From the NCBI GenBank assembly GCA_012032855.1, contig JAAUQA010000230.1, positions 1 to 5,885 on the forward strand: 5,885 nucleotides of DNA, in the 5' to 3' direction. The notes beneath the pieces were generated by a model, which saw only the letters and a list, made by a program, of their open reading frames with translations, was not told the origin of the DNA and made no database searches. Source of the DNA: Candidatus Competibacteraceae bacterium (GTDB lineage Bacteria; Pseudomonadota; Gammaproteobacteria; Competibacterales; Competibacteraceae). Made by a program: the position numbers and the translations under genes. Shown here in pieces: positions 1 to 5,885 of this stretch (position 1 is its first letter; each line of letters starts with the position of its first letter).

Positions 1-170
1 GCAAAATGAGCAAGTAGGCTGGCACTCATCAGATTTCTCTCGGCTGAAAACCGTGAGTATCTCTAAACCGCTTTGTTTTTGCGAAAGTTTATATGCGGTC
101 GCCCTGGCTTACTAGGATGTGGTGAGGATACAAACCTCATCCTACGTTACTTTGAGAAGAACAGTGGCTT

Positions 171-180
171 TGTTCGAACA
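171..180. repeat. 10-bp perfect palindrome TGTTCGAACA
   Basis: TGTTCGAACA equals its own reverse complement. Its right half is part of a 9-base near-direct repeat, GAACAGTGG (159-167) and GAACAGCGG (176-184), spaced 17 bases start to start. Such an arrangement could be a regulator binding site upstream of the T3SS genes, but no known operator is recognised and a palindrome of this length can occur by chance. Confidence 0.25.
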
Positions 181-312
181 GCGGTGAATTTCACATTGAG
201 TGCCTTTCAGCCCGTAAAGCTCACCTCCCCGTCCTATAACCATTGCTCTACTACCGATGCCGTATTCTCCGACAGTGTGTTTTTCACTACTTTAAGCTTT
301 GGTGATAGGTGA

Positions 313-331
313 CCTTGCTGAATCAGCGAGG
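313..331 (+). repeat. Inverted repeat / hairpin upstream of the sctY-like remnant
   Basis: CCTTGCTGAATCAGCGAGG holds the exact dyad GCTGA-A-TCAGC (317-327), extended outward by one G-U pair and three Watson-Crick pairs (313-316 with 328-331). The G-U pair forms only in a + strand transcript; the complementary strand would have a C-A mismatch there. No U tract follows (CAACAAACACG), so an intrinsic terminator is unlikely. An operator, an attenuator or RNA-processing site, or the end of an eroded element are all possible. It sits about 30 bases before the point where coding-like sequence resumes. Confidence 0.4.
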
Positions 332-360
332 CAACAAACACGAGTGTAAACACAACATGA

Positions 361-480
361 CGGGTGTCAAGGTTTTGGCTGCATTGGCTCTGCGCCCGCG
401 CTCTACAGGGCTTGGGGAAAACCACCGAAACGCGGCTGCAATTGCTTCGTTCTCAAGAACCACAAGGTAATCCACCATGA
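361..480 (+). pseudogene. sctY: Remnant of a small TPR protein, possibly the 3' end of sctY
   Basis: Frame 1 is open from 361 to a TGA at 478-480 that overlaps the sctV start codon as ATGA, the usual sign of translational coupling. Near its start the peptide reads WLCARALQGLGKTTETRLQL, which has the look of a TPR helix pair, and the frame ends GNPP. From the WLC motif to the stop it is similar in length and character to the C-terminus of Yersinia YscY as I recall it (WLC, then an RA-Q-LNG-like segment and a short polar tail). YscY is the chaperone partner of YscX, and in Yersinia its gene lies just before the sctV homologue. Only ~39 codons survive: the frame is closed by TGA at 358-360, and no other frame upstream continues the protein. 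I infer a gene with its 5' part deleted. It may still help ribosomes reach sctV. Identity is uncertain; any short TPR protein is the alternative. Confidence 0.4.
464..467 (+). promoter_or_regulatory. Ribosome binding site of sctV
   Basis: AAGG lies 9 bases before the ATG at 477. It is modest in strength, but it supports this start, as does the good match of the N-terminus to LcrD/YscV proteins. Confidence 0.5.
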
Positions 481-2567
481 CGCTACGCCAATTGCGTTCC
501 CTGCTCCTCGCGCTGACTCGCCGCAGCGACATCACGCTGGCATTGTTGCTGGTGGCTGTCATCTTCATGATGATCCTGCCTATCCCCACGGTGCTGGTGG
601 ATACCCTAATCGCCATCAATATCGGCGGCGCTGTGGTGCTGTTGATGGTGGCTGTGTATATCCCTACGCCGCTATCGTTTTCCGCGTTTCCGTCGGTGTT
701 GTTGCTGAGCACTCTGTTCCGGCTCGCGCTATCCATCACCACCACCCGCCTGATTCTGCTCCAGGCGGATGCGGGCGCGATTGTCTATACCTTCGGCGAT
801 TTCGTGGTAGCCGGCAATCTGGTGGTCGGCTTGGTGGTATTTTTGATCATTACCCTGGTGCAATTCATCGTCATCACTAAAGGCTCCGAGCGGGTCGCCG
901 AGGTCAGCGCTCGGTTTTCCCTGGATGCGATGCCTGGCAAGCAAATGAGCATCGATAGCGATCTACGCGCCGGGGTGATTACGGTCGATCAAGCCCGCTT
1001 TCGCCGCAACCGTCTGGAGAAGGAGAGCCAGTTATACGGCGCGATGGACGGCGCGATGAAATTTGTCAAAGGCGACGCCATTGCCGGTTTGTGCATCATC
1101 GTGGTCAATATCCTGGGTGGCATCTCGGTCGGTGTCTTGCAGCAAAACATGAGCGTCGGTGAAGCATTGCAGCTGTATGCCATTCTCACCGTCGGCGATG
1201 GCCTGGTGGCGCAGATTCCGGCCCTGTTTGTGGCGATTACCGCCGGCATCATCGTGACCCGGGTCACCGCCGAGGAGTCCATTAATCTGGGCGCCGACAT
1301 CGGTGCGCAGATTCTGGCGCAGCCCAATGCTCTGTTGATCGGTGCGGCTTTGATGCTGGGCTTCGCTTTTATTCCCGGTTTCCCCATGTTGATCTTCCTG
1401 TTGCTGGGGCTAGGCATGGGTTCGGTAGGGTTTACCCTGAAGGCACTCGCCAAGCCGGGGGTCGATTCCAGTCTGGAAAGTTTGCCAGCCACGGCGGCGG
1501 CTGGACAACAGCCGCTGATTCGCCCGCTCGACTTATTTGACGAGGAAGTTGCAGCCGCGCCGCTGTTGGTGGAAATTGCGGAAACAGCACGCGACGGGTT
1601 GATGCCAGAATTCTTTAATGACGAACTGTTGCGGGTTCGGCGTGCGCTGAACCGGGATCTCGGCGTGCCTTTCCCCGGCGTGGATATCCGGTTCAGCGAT
1701 GCGTTGGACGAAGATCGGTATGTCATCTATCTGCAGGAAATCCCGGTTGGCAGGGGACGCCTGGGTCTGGAACGGATGCTGATAGCCCAAGGCAGTGAGC
1801 AATTGCAGCTACTCAAGATTCCTTACCAGGAAGAACCGAGCTTTATCGCCAATCTGCCGGCGCTATGGGTGGATGTGGAACACGCTGAGACCTTGTACGA
1901 GCACGGTATCGAGCCGCTGGCGGCTACCCAGATCGTTTGCCTGCACCTTGCCGGGATATTGCGGCGTTATGCCGATCAGTTCGTCGGTATTCAAGAGACG
2001 CATTATCTTTTGTCACAGCTGGAACCCCGCCACGCTGAACTGGTTAAAGAGGCGCAACGCGTCGTACCGCTGCCCAAGATCGCCGATGTACTGCAACGAC
2101 TGGTGGCGGAGGATATTTCCATCCGCGATTTGCGCAGCATTCTGGAAGCCCTGGTGAAATGGGGACAACGCGAGAAAGAACCTGAGTTGCTGAGCGAGTA
2201 TGTGCGCAGCAGTCTCAAACGGCAGATCAGTTACCGCTTCAGCGCCGGGGGGAATATCTTGCCGGTGTATTTGATCGACCCGGCTACAGAGGAAACGCTG
2301 CGCAACAGTGTGCATCAGACCCCTACCGGCAGTTATCTGGCGCTGGAACCAAACGCCAGCCGCAATCTGTTAGACAAGCTGCGTAGCAGCTTGGGCGTTC
2401 CCGCCGGCCAAACGCGACGACCGGCGTTGCTGACCACATTGGACATCCGCCGCCACCTGCGGCAATTGATTCAGGTGGATTTTCAGGATGTTCCGGTGCT
2501 GTCCTACCAGGAGTTGACGCCGGATATTACCGTCCAACCATTGGGCCAAATCAAACTCGCTGCCTGA
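477..2567 (+). CDS. sctV: Type III secretion export gate protein SctV (LcrD/YscV/InvA family)
   Basis: SctV is the large inner-membrane component of the injectisome export apparatus. It forms a nonameric ring whose cytoplasmic domains receive chaperone-substrate complexes, and it works with the ATPase SctN. At 696 aa it has full family length. Residues 1 to about 325 form the membrane domain with several hydrophobic segments (for example 19-37, 43-62, 111-134, 203-221, 244-262, 284-318). The FHIPEP family signature lies at residues 139-162, including [18 protein letters not shown]. The cytoplasmic C-terminal domain spans about 350-696 and ends with the family-typical [15 protein letters not shown]. 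The sequence is much closer to Yersinia LcrD than to flagellar FlhA. The start ATG overlaps the stop of the preceding sctY-like remnant and has AAGG upstream; sctN follows 13 bases after the stop. No frameshift or missing motif is seen, so the gene appears intact. Confidence 0.97.
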   Translation: MTLRQLRSLLLALTRRSDITLALLLVAVIFMMILPIPTVLVDTLIAINIGGAVVLLMVAVYIPTPLSFSAFPSVLLLSTLFRLALSITTTRLILLQADAGAIVYTFGDFVVAGNLVVGLVVFLIITLVQFIVITKGSERVAEVSARFSLDAMPGKQMSIDSDLRAGVITVDQARFRRNRLEKESQLYGAMDGAMKFVKGDAIAGLCIIVVNILGGISVGVLQQNMSVGEALQLYAILTVGDGLVAQIPALFVAITAGIIVTRVTAEESINLGADIGAQILAQPNALLIGAALMLGFAFIPGFPMLIFLLLGLGMGSVGFTLKALAKPGVDSSLESLPATAAAGQQPLIRPLDLFDEEVAAAPLLVEIAETARDGLMPEFFNDELLRVRRALNRDLGVPFPGVDIRFSDALDEDRYVIYLQEIPVGRGRLGLERMLIAQGSEQLQLLKIPYQEEPSFIANLPALWVDVEHAETLYEHGIEPLAATQIVCLHLAGILRRYADQFVGIQETHYLLSQLEPRHAELVKEAQRVVPLPKIADVLQRLVAEDISIRDLRSILEALVKWGQREKEPELLSEYVRSSLKRQISYRFSAGGNILPVYLIDPATEETLRNSVHQTPTGSYLALEPNASRNLLDKLRSSLGVPAGQTRRPALLTTLDIRRHLRQLIQVDFQDVPVLSYQELTPDITVQPLGQIKLAA

Positions 2568-2580
2568 TTCGGGTCTGACC

Positions 2581-3903
2581 ATGTCGTTGCATTACATCAC
2601 TAAGCGTATGCAGGATGCCGTCACCGCAGCGCCCCTGTTAACTCTGCAAGGGCGAGTCGTTCAGGTGACCGGCACAGTCATCAAAGCGATCGCGCCCCAA
2701 GCCCGTATCGGTGAACTTTGCTTGTTGCATAAGCCTGGTGTATCAGTCCCCTTACCAGCCGAAGTCATCGGTTTCGAACACCATATCGCTTTGCTTACCG
2801 CGATGGGCGATATGTGCGGCGTGTCGGCCGGCACTGCGGTCGAAATCACCGGCACGGCACATCAGGTGCAGGTGGGGCCGGAATTGCGCGGTCGGGTGTT
2901 GGATGGCTTGGGTGAACCTCTGGATAGCGGCGAACCGCCGTTGACCACAGCAGTTACTTATCCTGTCTATGCCGAGCCACCAGCGCCATTGAGCCGGCGC
3001 ATGATCGACACCCCGCTGGCGCTCGGCATCAAGGCCATTGATGCGCTGACCACTTGTGGTGAAGGCCAACGCATGGGCATTTTCGCCGCTGCCGGGGTGG
3101 GCAAAAGTACCTTGCTAGGGATGTTGGTGCGCCATGCCCAAGTGGACATCAACGTGGTGGCTTTAATCGGCGAACGTGGCCGCGAGGTGCGCGAATTCAT
3201 TGAGCAAAGTCTGGGGCCGGAAGGCATGGCCAAGACCATCATGGTGGTGGCGACTTCCGACCGTCCGGCCATGGAGCGGGTCAAAGCGGCGTATGTCGCA
3301 ACCACCATCGCCGAGTATTTCCGCGATCAAGGGCAACGGGTATTGCTGCTGGTGGACTCTATCACCCGGTTTGCCCGCGCCCAGCGGGAAATTGGTTTGG
3401 CTGCGGGCGAAGCGCCGACACGGCGGGGTTTTCCCGCTTCAGTGTTTGCGTTGTTGCCCAAATTATTGGAACGAGTCGGGCAATCCGACAAGGGATCAAT
3501 TACAGCGTTTTATGCGGTGTTGGTGGAGGGCGACGACCTGAACGAGCCGATTGCGGATGAAGTGCGCTCGCTACTTGATGGCCATATCGTTCTATCCCGC
3601 GACCTGGCTGCCGCCCATCATTATCCCGCCATTGATGTATTGGCCAGCCTGAGTCGAATTATGCCCTCCGTAACCCCACCAGAACATCGCATAGCGGCTG
3701 GACGGGTGCGCGAACTACTGGCCAAGTACCAAGACATCGAGCTGCTGGTGCGGATTGGTGAATATCAAAAAGGCGCCGATCCGTTGGCTGATGAGGCGCT
3801 GGCGAAGATTTCGGCAATTCGCGAGCTATTGAGACAGGATATGACTACCTGCGCCGAATTCGCTGAGACGCTGGCGCAATTGAAGCAACTCAGCGGTGTA
3901 TGA
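2581..3903 (+). CDS. sctN: Type III secretion system ATPase SctN (YscN/FliI family)
   Basis: SctN is the hexameric ATPase at the cytoplasmic base of the injectisome. It releases chaperones and unfolds substrates for export. The 440 aa match the length of YscN (439 in Yersinia, as recalled). The N-terminal beta-barrel domain spans about 20-95 ([13 protein letters not shown] at the start). Walker A is AAAGVGKST at 169-177. [10 protein letters not shown] at 197-206 carries the catalytic glutamate, E198. Walker B is VLLLVDS, with D259. The F-type/T3SS ATPase signature [10 protein letters not shown] is at 349-358, and R359 just after it is the likely arginine finger. The C-terminal domain contains the family-typical [10 protein letters not shown] (392-401). 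All residues needed for ATPase activity appear present. The start at 2581 fits YscN length; an internal ATG at 2608 is a weaker alternative. The Shine-Dalgarno sequence is poor, so translation is probably coupled to sctV. The stop overlaps the sctO start as ATGA. Confidence 0.97.
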   Translation: MSLHYITKRMQDAVTAAPLLTLQGRVVQVTGTVIKAIAPQARIGELCLLHKPGVSVPLPAEVIGFEHHIALLTAMGDMCGVSAGTAVEITGTAHQVQVGPELRGRVLDGLGEPLDSGEPPLTTAVTYPVYAEPPAPLSRRMIDTPLALGIKAIDALTTCGEGQRMGIFAAAGVGKSTLLGMLVRHAQVDINVVALIGERGREVREFIEQSLGPEGMAKTIMVVATSDRPAMERVKAAYVATTIAEYFRDQGQRVLLLVDSITRFARAQREIGLAAGEAPTRRGFPASVFALLPKLLERVGQSDKGSITAFYAVLVEGDDLNEPIADEVRSLLDGHIVLSRDLAAAHHYPAIDVLASLSRIMPSVTPPEHRIAAGRVRELLAKYQDIELLVRIGEYQKGADPLADEALAKISAIRELLRQDMTTCAEFAETLAQLKQLSGV

Positions 3904-4481
3904 AGAACGACAACTGGTCAGCCTTGCTGCGGGTTCGCGAACACCGCGAAACTCAAGCGCGTGCTCAGCTCCAAGAATATCGTAATCAGCTTGCAGTGTG
4001 TAAGCGGCGATTGAATCAGCGTCAACAGGCGGTAGCGCGCTATCAGTCCTGGTTGTCTCGCCGGGAAGCCGAGTTGTTTGCACAGTTGCAGACCCAGCCA
4101 GCTAAGTTGCGAACGGTGGAAGATTATCAGGCGACCTTGAAGGGGTTGCGAACTGAACAAGAAAAACTGCTGGTTCAGCTACAACAAGCACGTGATGCAG
4201 CGAATCAGGGGGAAGGTTTGGTCAAGCAAGCCGAAGCCCGCGTGCAGAAAGCAGCAAAAGCCAAGGAGAAATTGCTGGAGTTCACAGCAAGACAGCGACA
4301 AGCTGATCAACGGCAGCAGGAATACGCGGAAGAAGCGGAGCTGGAAGAAGTGGCAGTCAGTGGCTTATGTTGTTGCGCGGTTTTAACAGCGGTCGGGGTA
4401 AGGCCGCGTACCCATCCATATCACCGGACACCCCGTGCGGCGGGAGGTATACCGAAACCTGCGCCCAACGCATGTTGGTAA
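3900..4481 (+). CDS. sctO: Type III secretion stalk protein SctO (YscO/FliJ-like) with an abnormal C-terminus
   Basis: SctO is the coiled-coil stalk that inserts into the SctN hexamer and contacts SctV, by analogy with FliJ and the gamma subunit of F-ATPase. Residues 1-150 form a charged, Gln/Glu/Arg/Lys/Ala-rich heptad sequence with almost no proline, running from [16 protein letters not shown] to [14 protein letters not shown]. Yersinia YscO is about 154 aa and ends in a similar QQ-Y-EE-Q-E-EE stretch followed by only a few residues. Here the frame continues 43 residues past E150, through a Cys cluster (GLCCCAVL) and Pro/Arg-rich sequence to a TGA at 4479-4481, overlapping the convergent gene by 61 bases. 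I infer that the original 3' end was lost around 4350 and the frame now reads into foreign DNA. The coiled-coil core is nearly complete, so function may remain. The ATGA overlap with sctN indicates coupled translation. Assignment to SctO rests on position, size and coiled-coil character. Confidence 0.85.
   Translation: MKNDNWSALLRVREHRETQARAQLQEYRNQLAVCKRRLNQRQQAVARYQSWLSRREAELFAQLQTQPAKLRTVEDYQATLKGLRTEQEKLLVQLQQARDAANQGEGLVKQAEARVQKAAKAKEKLLEFTARQRQADQRQQEYAEEAELEEVAVSGLCCCAVLTAVGVRPRTHPYHRTPRAAGGIPKPAPNACW
4389..4407 (+). terminator. Weak GC-rich hairpin between convergent genes
   Basis: GCGGTC (4389-4394) pairs with GGCCGC (4402-4407), six pairs including one U-G, around a 7-base loop. 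The U-G pair exists only in the + strand transcript. No U tract follows, so intrinsic termination would be weak at best. It lies within the abnormal sctO tail and just beyond the stop of the - strand membrane protein gene, where a terminator would be expected. Confidence 0.2.
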
Positions 4482-5086
4482 ATGAGGGTATTCATGGTCC
4501 ACACGTTCGGTGCTATCCAGATGTTGCCGAGTGTAGGTTCCTTCCCATCGCTTTCGAACTGTTGAAAGGCCGCTAGCGGTAACGCGATTCCACCCAAGGT
4601 TGCGAAACGTTCAACCGGCGCTTCAAACAGGGTCCAAGTGATCTTGCCACCGCCGGATTGGGCAAAAGCGATACCGCGCATCAGGGTGTCTGCGCCGGGA
4701 TAACGGTATTCCAATAAGCCGGTGTAGCTGTAGCCCCAATCGCGCTCTTGGATCGGTTCGGCGGTAGTAACGCCCGATTCTCTGAGCATCATATAGATGG
4801 CTTCCTTAGGCATGTAGGGGGCGGTGCCGGTCCAGAAATACAGGCCGGGCGAGTCGGCTTTATCCACCTGTTCGACTGCACTGAGTCCGCTTGAAACGGC
4901 TTGCGCTGAGCCGTGTACGCGGGTTATCCAATTCTTGGGTAGCCGGAATTCAATATTGGCTGGTTCAAAATGATAGGAGACCAACGGCGGCATGGCGTGA
5001 CTGCCGAGGTTCCAAGCCAATAGCGTGAACCCAGCGATGAGGCCGGCTAACGGCCACAACACCACCACCGCACGCCTTTCTCTCAA
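4421..5086 (-). CDS. Unrecognised single-pass membrane protein in the toxin-immunity operon
   Basis: I do not recognise this family. From a TTG at 5086 the product is 221 aa. It has a short basic N-terminus (RERR), one hydrophobic segment at about residues 7-25, and then about 195 residues probably outside the cytoplasm, rich in aromatic residues (VSYHFEPANIEFRLPKNW, SPGLYFWTGTAPYMP, RDWGYSYTGLLEYRYPG, ITWTLFEAP). No catalytic motif is apparent. I prefer the TTG because AGGGA lies 9 bases upstream and the start falls 19 bases after the immunity gene stop. ATGs at 5140 and 5146 would give about 239-241 aa with a longer basic N-terminus, overlapping the immunity gene with a weaker Shine-Dalgarno sequence. 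The frame stays open further upstream to 5356, but that part is antisense-like shadow of the immunity gene. Its place behind a toxin and its immunity gene suggests an accessory or second protective role; this is inference only. Confidence 0.65.
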   Translation of the reverse strand: MRERRAVVVLWPLAGLIAGFTLLAWNLGSHAMPPLVSYHFEPANIEFRLPKNWITRVHGSAQAVSSGLSAVEQVDKADSPGLYFWTGTAPYMPKEAIYMMLRESGVTTAEPIQERDWGYSYTGLLEYRYPGADTLMRGIAFAQSGGGKITWTLFEAPVERFATLGGIALPLAAFQQFESDGKEPTLGNIWIAPNVWTMNTLIYQHALGAGFGIPPAARGVR

Positions 5087-5095
5087 TAACGTATT

Positions 5096-5100
5096 TCCCT
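5096..5100 (-). promoter_or_regulatory. Ribosome binding site supporting the TTG start at 5086
   Basis: AGGGA on the - strand lies 9 bases before the TTG at 5086-5084 and just after the immunity gene stop. It is the best Shine-Dalgarno match near the possible starts of the membrane protein gene and decides my choice over the ATGs at 5140 and 5146. Confidence 0.45.
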
Positions 5101-5105
5101 GTCGC

Positions 5106-5471
5106 CTAAATGGGTTTTTCCCAATGTATCCGCCGGTCATACTCATCTTCAGCCAATAGATTTTCGTAACCGAATTGAATATCGAACTTGCCGCTGTGCT
5201 GCAAGGTGAAGGTGGCAGTGCTCCAGGGTTCTTTACCGTGTTCCTGAAAGAACTTCCAGATGTCGAACCAGACCGCATAGCAATCCGGTCCGAACTCAAA
5301 ATAGTGGACCACATCGGGCGAGTTCTTGGTATTGTAGAAACCGGCTCCGCCGCCACCGCTTTCGTCGCCGTGGATTTCGACTTGCAGCCATGTGGTCTCC
5401 CACGGTTCGGGGATGGTGCGGTTAATCAGCGTCGCGGCGTCCTCATACAACTGTTCCAGGGTTTTGCTCAT
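5106..5471 (-). CDS. Immunity protein of the YezG (DUF600) type
   Basis: This 121-residue cytoplasmic protein follows the nuclease toxin gene and is expected to bind and block its nuclease domain. It resembles YezG-like antitoxins: an N-terminal helix (LEQLYEDAATLINRTIPEPW) leading to the WE pair typical of the family, beta strands with a GFYNTKNS turn, then WFDIWKFFQEHGKEPWSTAT, and a C-terminal block GKFDIQFGYENL ending in DRRIHWEKP. In Bacillus, YezG-type proteins are the cognate immunity proteins of LXG toxins carrying this nuclease domain, so the pairing agrees with the toxin assignment. There is no signal peptide or membrane segment. The ATG at 5471 is preceded by a good Shine-Dalgarno sequence, AGGGAG, at 9 bases. 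The gene precedes the membrane protein gene, probably in one operon. Family assignment is from recalled patterns, not a search. Confidence 0.8.
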   Translation of the reverse strand: MSKTLEQLYEDAATLINRTIPEPWETTWLQVEIHGDESGGGGAGFYNTKNSPDVVHYFEFGPDCYAVWFDIWKFFQEHGKEPWSTATFTLQHSGKFDIQFGYENLLAEDEYDRRIHWEKPI

Positions 5472-5885
5472 TGTGTGTTGTGCTCCCTATGGAAACTAGG
5501 GGGGATTCGGAATCGTGCGGGTAAACGGTCTGCCATCGATAGTATAACGAACCGCGATGGCGTCCGGTCGAATGTTGGAACCGGAAAAACCGGTTGTATA
5601 TCGACACTCACCTGGTGTCCGCGATTTAAGGCTGTTTGCCAGGTTGATTCCAATGCATACCACTGACCACCACTGCGATTGATGCCGCGGTTTTGTGCGA
5701 TGAGATTGATGGCTTCTCCCGGACCATCGAACTGGCTACCTACCAAGTGCCCGCCGTCATCAGTTGTCAGCCGCTCCGCACCGCCGGCCTGCTGTTGCCG
5801 ATAGGTGTTGCGGTCTGCGGCATCCAGGTGCAATTCGCCGGAAACCCGTTCCACTCGACCCAGTTCATCGGTGTCATAGGTATAC
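5468..5885 (-). CDS. Polymorphic toxin, C-terminal DNA/RNA non-specific endonuclease domain; partial and frameshifted
   Basis: The gene enters from the right edge, so only the toxin's C-terminus is visible. It begins YTYDTDELGRVERVSGEL, which could be a YD/Rhs-like stretch or simply the front of the nuclease domain. The nuclease core follows: RNTYRQQQAGG, then DDGGHLVGSQFDGPGEAINL, where the histidine of GGH (codon 5747-5749) is the likely general base. AQNRGINRSGGQWYALE follows, with Asn and Glu likely to shape the metal site, as in NucA/Serratia-type nucleases (Pfam Endonuclease_NS_2 type). After VDIQPVF the frame as given runs to a TGA at 5468-5470 with residues unlike the family. Shifted by one base at the T run (5585-5589), it instead reads SGSNIRPDAIAVRYTIDGRP and ends TIPNPP at a TAG at 5496-5498, as the family does. 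A one-base loss, real or a sequencing error, is therefore likely. The target would be nucleic acid in a competitor or host cell; the delivery route is not visible. Confidence 0.8.
   Translation of the reverse strand, partial: YTYDTDELGRVERVSGELHLDAADRNTYRQQQAGGAERLTTDDGGHLVGSQFDGPGEAINLIAQNRGINRSGGQWYALESTWQTALNRGHQVSVDIQPVFPVPTFDRTPSRFVILSMADRLPARFRIPPSFHREHNTQ
5483..5488 (-). promoter_or_regulatory. Ribosome binding site of the immunity gene
   Basis: AGGGAG on the - strand lies 9 bases before the ATG at 5471. In the frame-corrected toxin, which stops at 5496, this site falls in the 24-base gap between the two genes; in the frame as sequenced it lies inside the toxin reading frame. Confidence 0.7.

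Larger units (their letters stand above)
1..360. other. Upstream region without a supportable gene
   Basis: No reading frame here could be assigned to a gene. Frame 2 is open from the left edge to a stop at 113-115 and could be the tail of something outside the window, but its ~37 residues resemble nothing I know. A 79-codon frame starting at a TTG (73-312) lacks a Shine-Dalgarno sequence, and its protein has no recognisable motif. A 63-codon frame on the - strand (234-425) runs under the sctY-like remnant and is also unconvincing. The DNA is by eye more AT-rich than the genes that follow. It contains a 10-base palindrome (171-180) and a strong dyad (313-331). I found no convincing sigma-70 promoter. 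It may be eroded T3SS DNA or a remnant of inserted DNA; this is inference. Confidence 0.5.

Noticed and set aside
20..34. Sigma-54-like TGGCAC at the left edge
   Set aside because: The -24 half is present (20-25), but the -12 element (TTGC at correct spacing) is missing.
73..312. 79-codon frame on the + strand upstream of sctV
   Set aside because: TTG start without a Shine-Dalgarno sequence, no recognisable motif, and not similar to any T3SS protein I know; kept only as part of the unassigned region.
234..425. 63-codon frame on the - strand, considered as a transposase N-terminal remnant
   Set aside because: The pattern of hydrophobic residues around ALIQ-like sequence is too vague, no inverted repeat pair or further transposase motif is found, and the frame stops at once.
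989..1726. 245-codon open frame on the - strand inside sctV
   Set aside because: Composition is Ser/Arg/Pro-rich with no domain, and it lies entirely under a clearly conserved sctV; it is a shadow of that gene.
4350..4386. Frameshifted alternative end of sctO (EE followed by [11 protein letters not shown] and TAA at 4384-4386)
   Set aside because: It gives a plausible total length, but the residues do not resemble the YscO end any better than the given frame, so a sequencing error cannot be argued here as it can for the toxin.
477..4481. Flagellar export genes flhA-fliI-fliJ
   Set aside because: The sctV and sctN products match LcrD and YscN along their length better than FlhA and FliI, and the tight V-N-O order is that of injectisomes.
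4421..5356. Full 311-codon open frame on the - strand as the membrane protein
   Set aside because: The first ~70 codons lie antiphase over the immunity gene, lack membrane-protein or domain character, and have no good ribosome binding site. The TTG at 5086 or the ATGs at 5140/5146 fit better.
5175..5666. 163-codon frame on the + strand over the toxin and immunity genes
   Set aside because: It lies antisense to two recognisable protein families and has no motif or ribosome binding site of its own.

Overview
The window looks like part of a Gram-negative, probably gammaproteobacterial, chromosome or island. It carries the core of a non-flagellar type III secretion system (T3SS, injectisome) of the Ysc/Psc class. 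The assignment rests on close family resemblance of the proteins and on the gene order sctV-sctN-sctO, both recalled from family knowledge rather than searched. The genus cannot be told from the sequence; moderately GC-rich coding DNA is all that can be added.

Layout. Positions 1 to about 360 hold no gene I can support; the DNA is by eye more AT-rich than the rest and contains a strong dyad at 313-331. Positions 361-480 read like the last ~39 codons of a small TPR protein resembling the C-terminus of the SctY/YscY chaperone. Its stop overlaps the sctV start (ATGA), but the frame is closed upstream, so it looks like a 5'-deleted remnant. Then come sctV (477-2567, export gate), sctN (2581-3903, export ATPase) and sctO (3900-4481, coiled-coil stalk), tightly spaced on the + strand. 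The last 43 residues of sctO do not look like SctO.

From about 4350 to the right edge, the context changes. Three genes run on the - strand, read from right to left: the C-terminal part of a polymorphic toxin with a DNA/RNA non-specific endonuclease domain (5' end outside the window), a YezG/DUF600-type immunity protein, and an unrecognised single-pass membrane protein. This cassette lies convergent to the T3SS operon, where sctP and sctQ are usually found, and appears to have replaced the natural end of sctO.

How the genes work together. SctV forms the nonameric export gate, SctN the ATPase ring beneath it, and SctO the stalk linking them; together they energise export. The - strand genes form a toxin-immunity module in which the immunity protein should neutralise the nuclease. 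The toxin frame carries a one-base loss at a short T run (A5 at 5585-5589 on the + strand). Restoring one base recovers the conserved C-terminus of the domain and moves the stop to 5496, leaving a clean ribosome binding site before the immunity gene. The main points of interest are this frameshift, the chimeric 3' end of sctO, the sctY-like remnant, and the orphan membrane protein.
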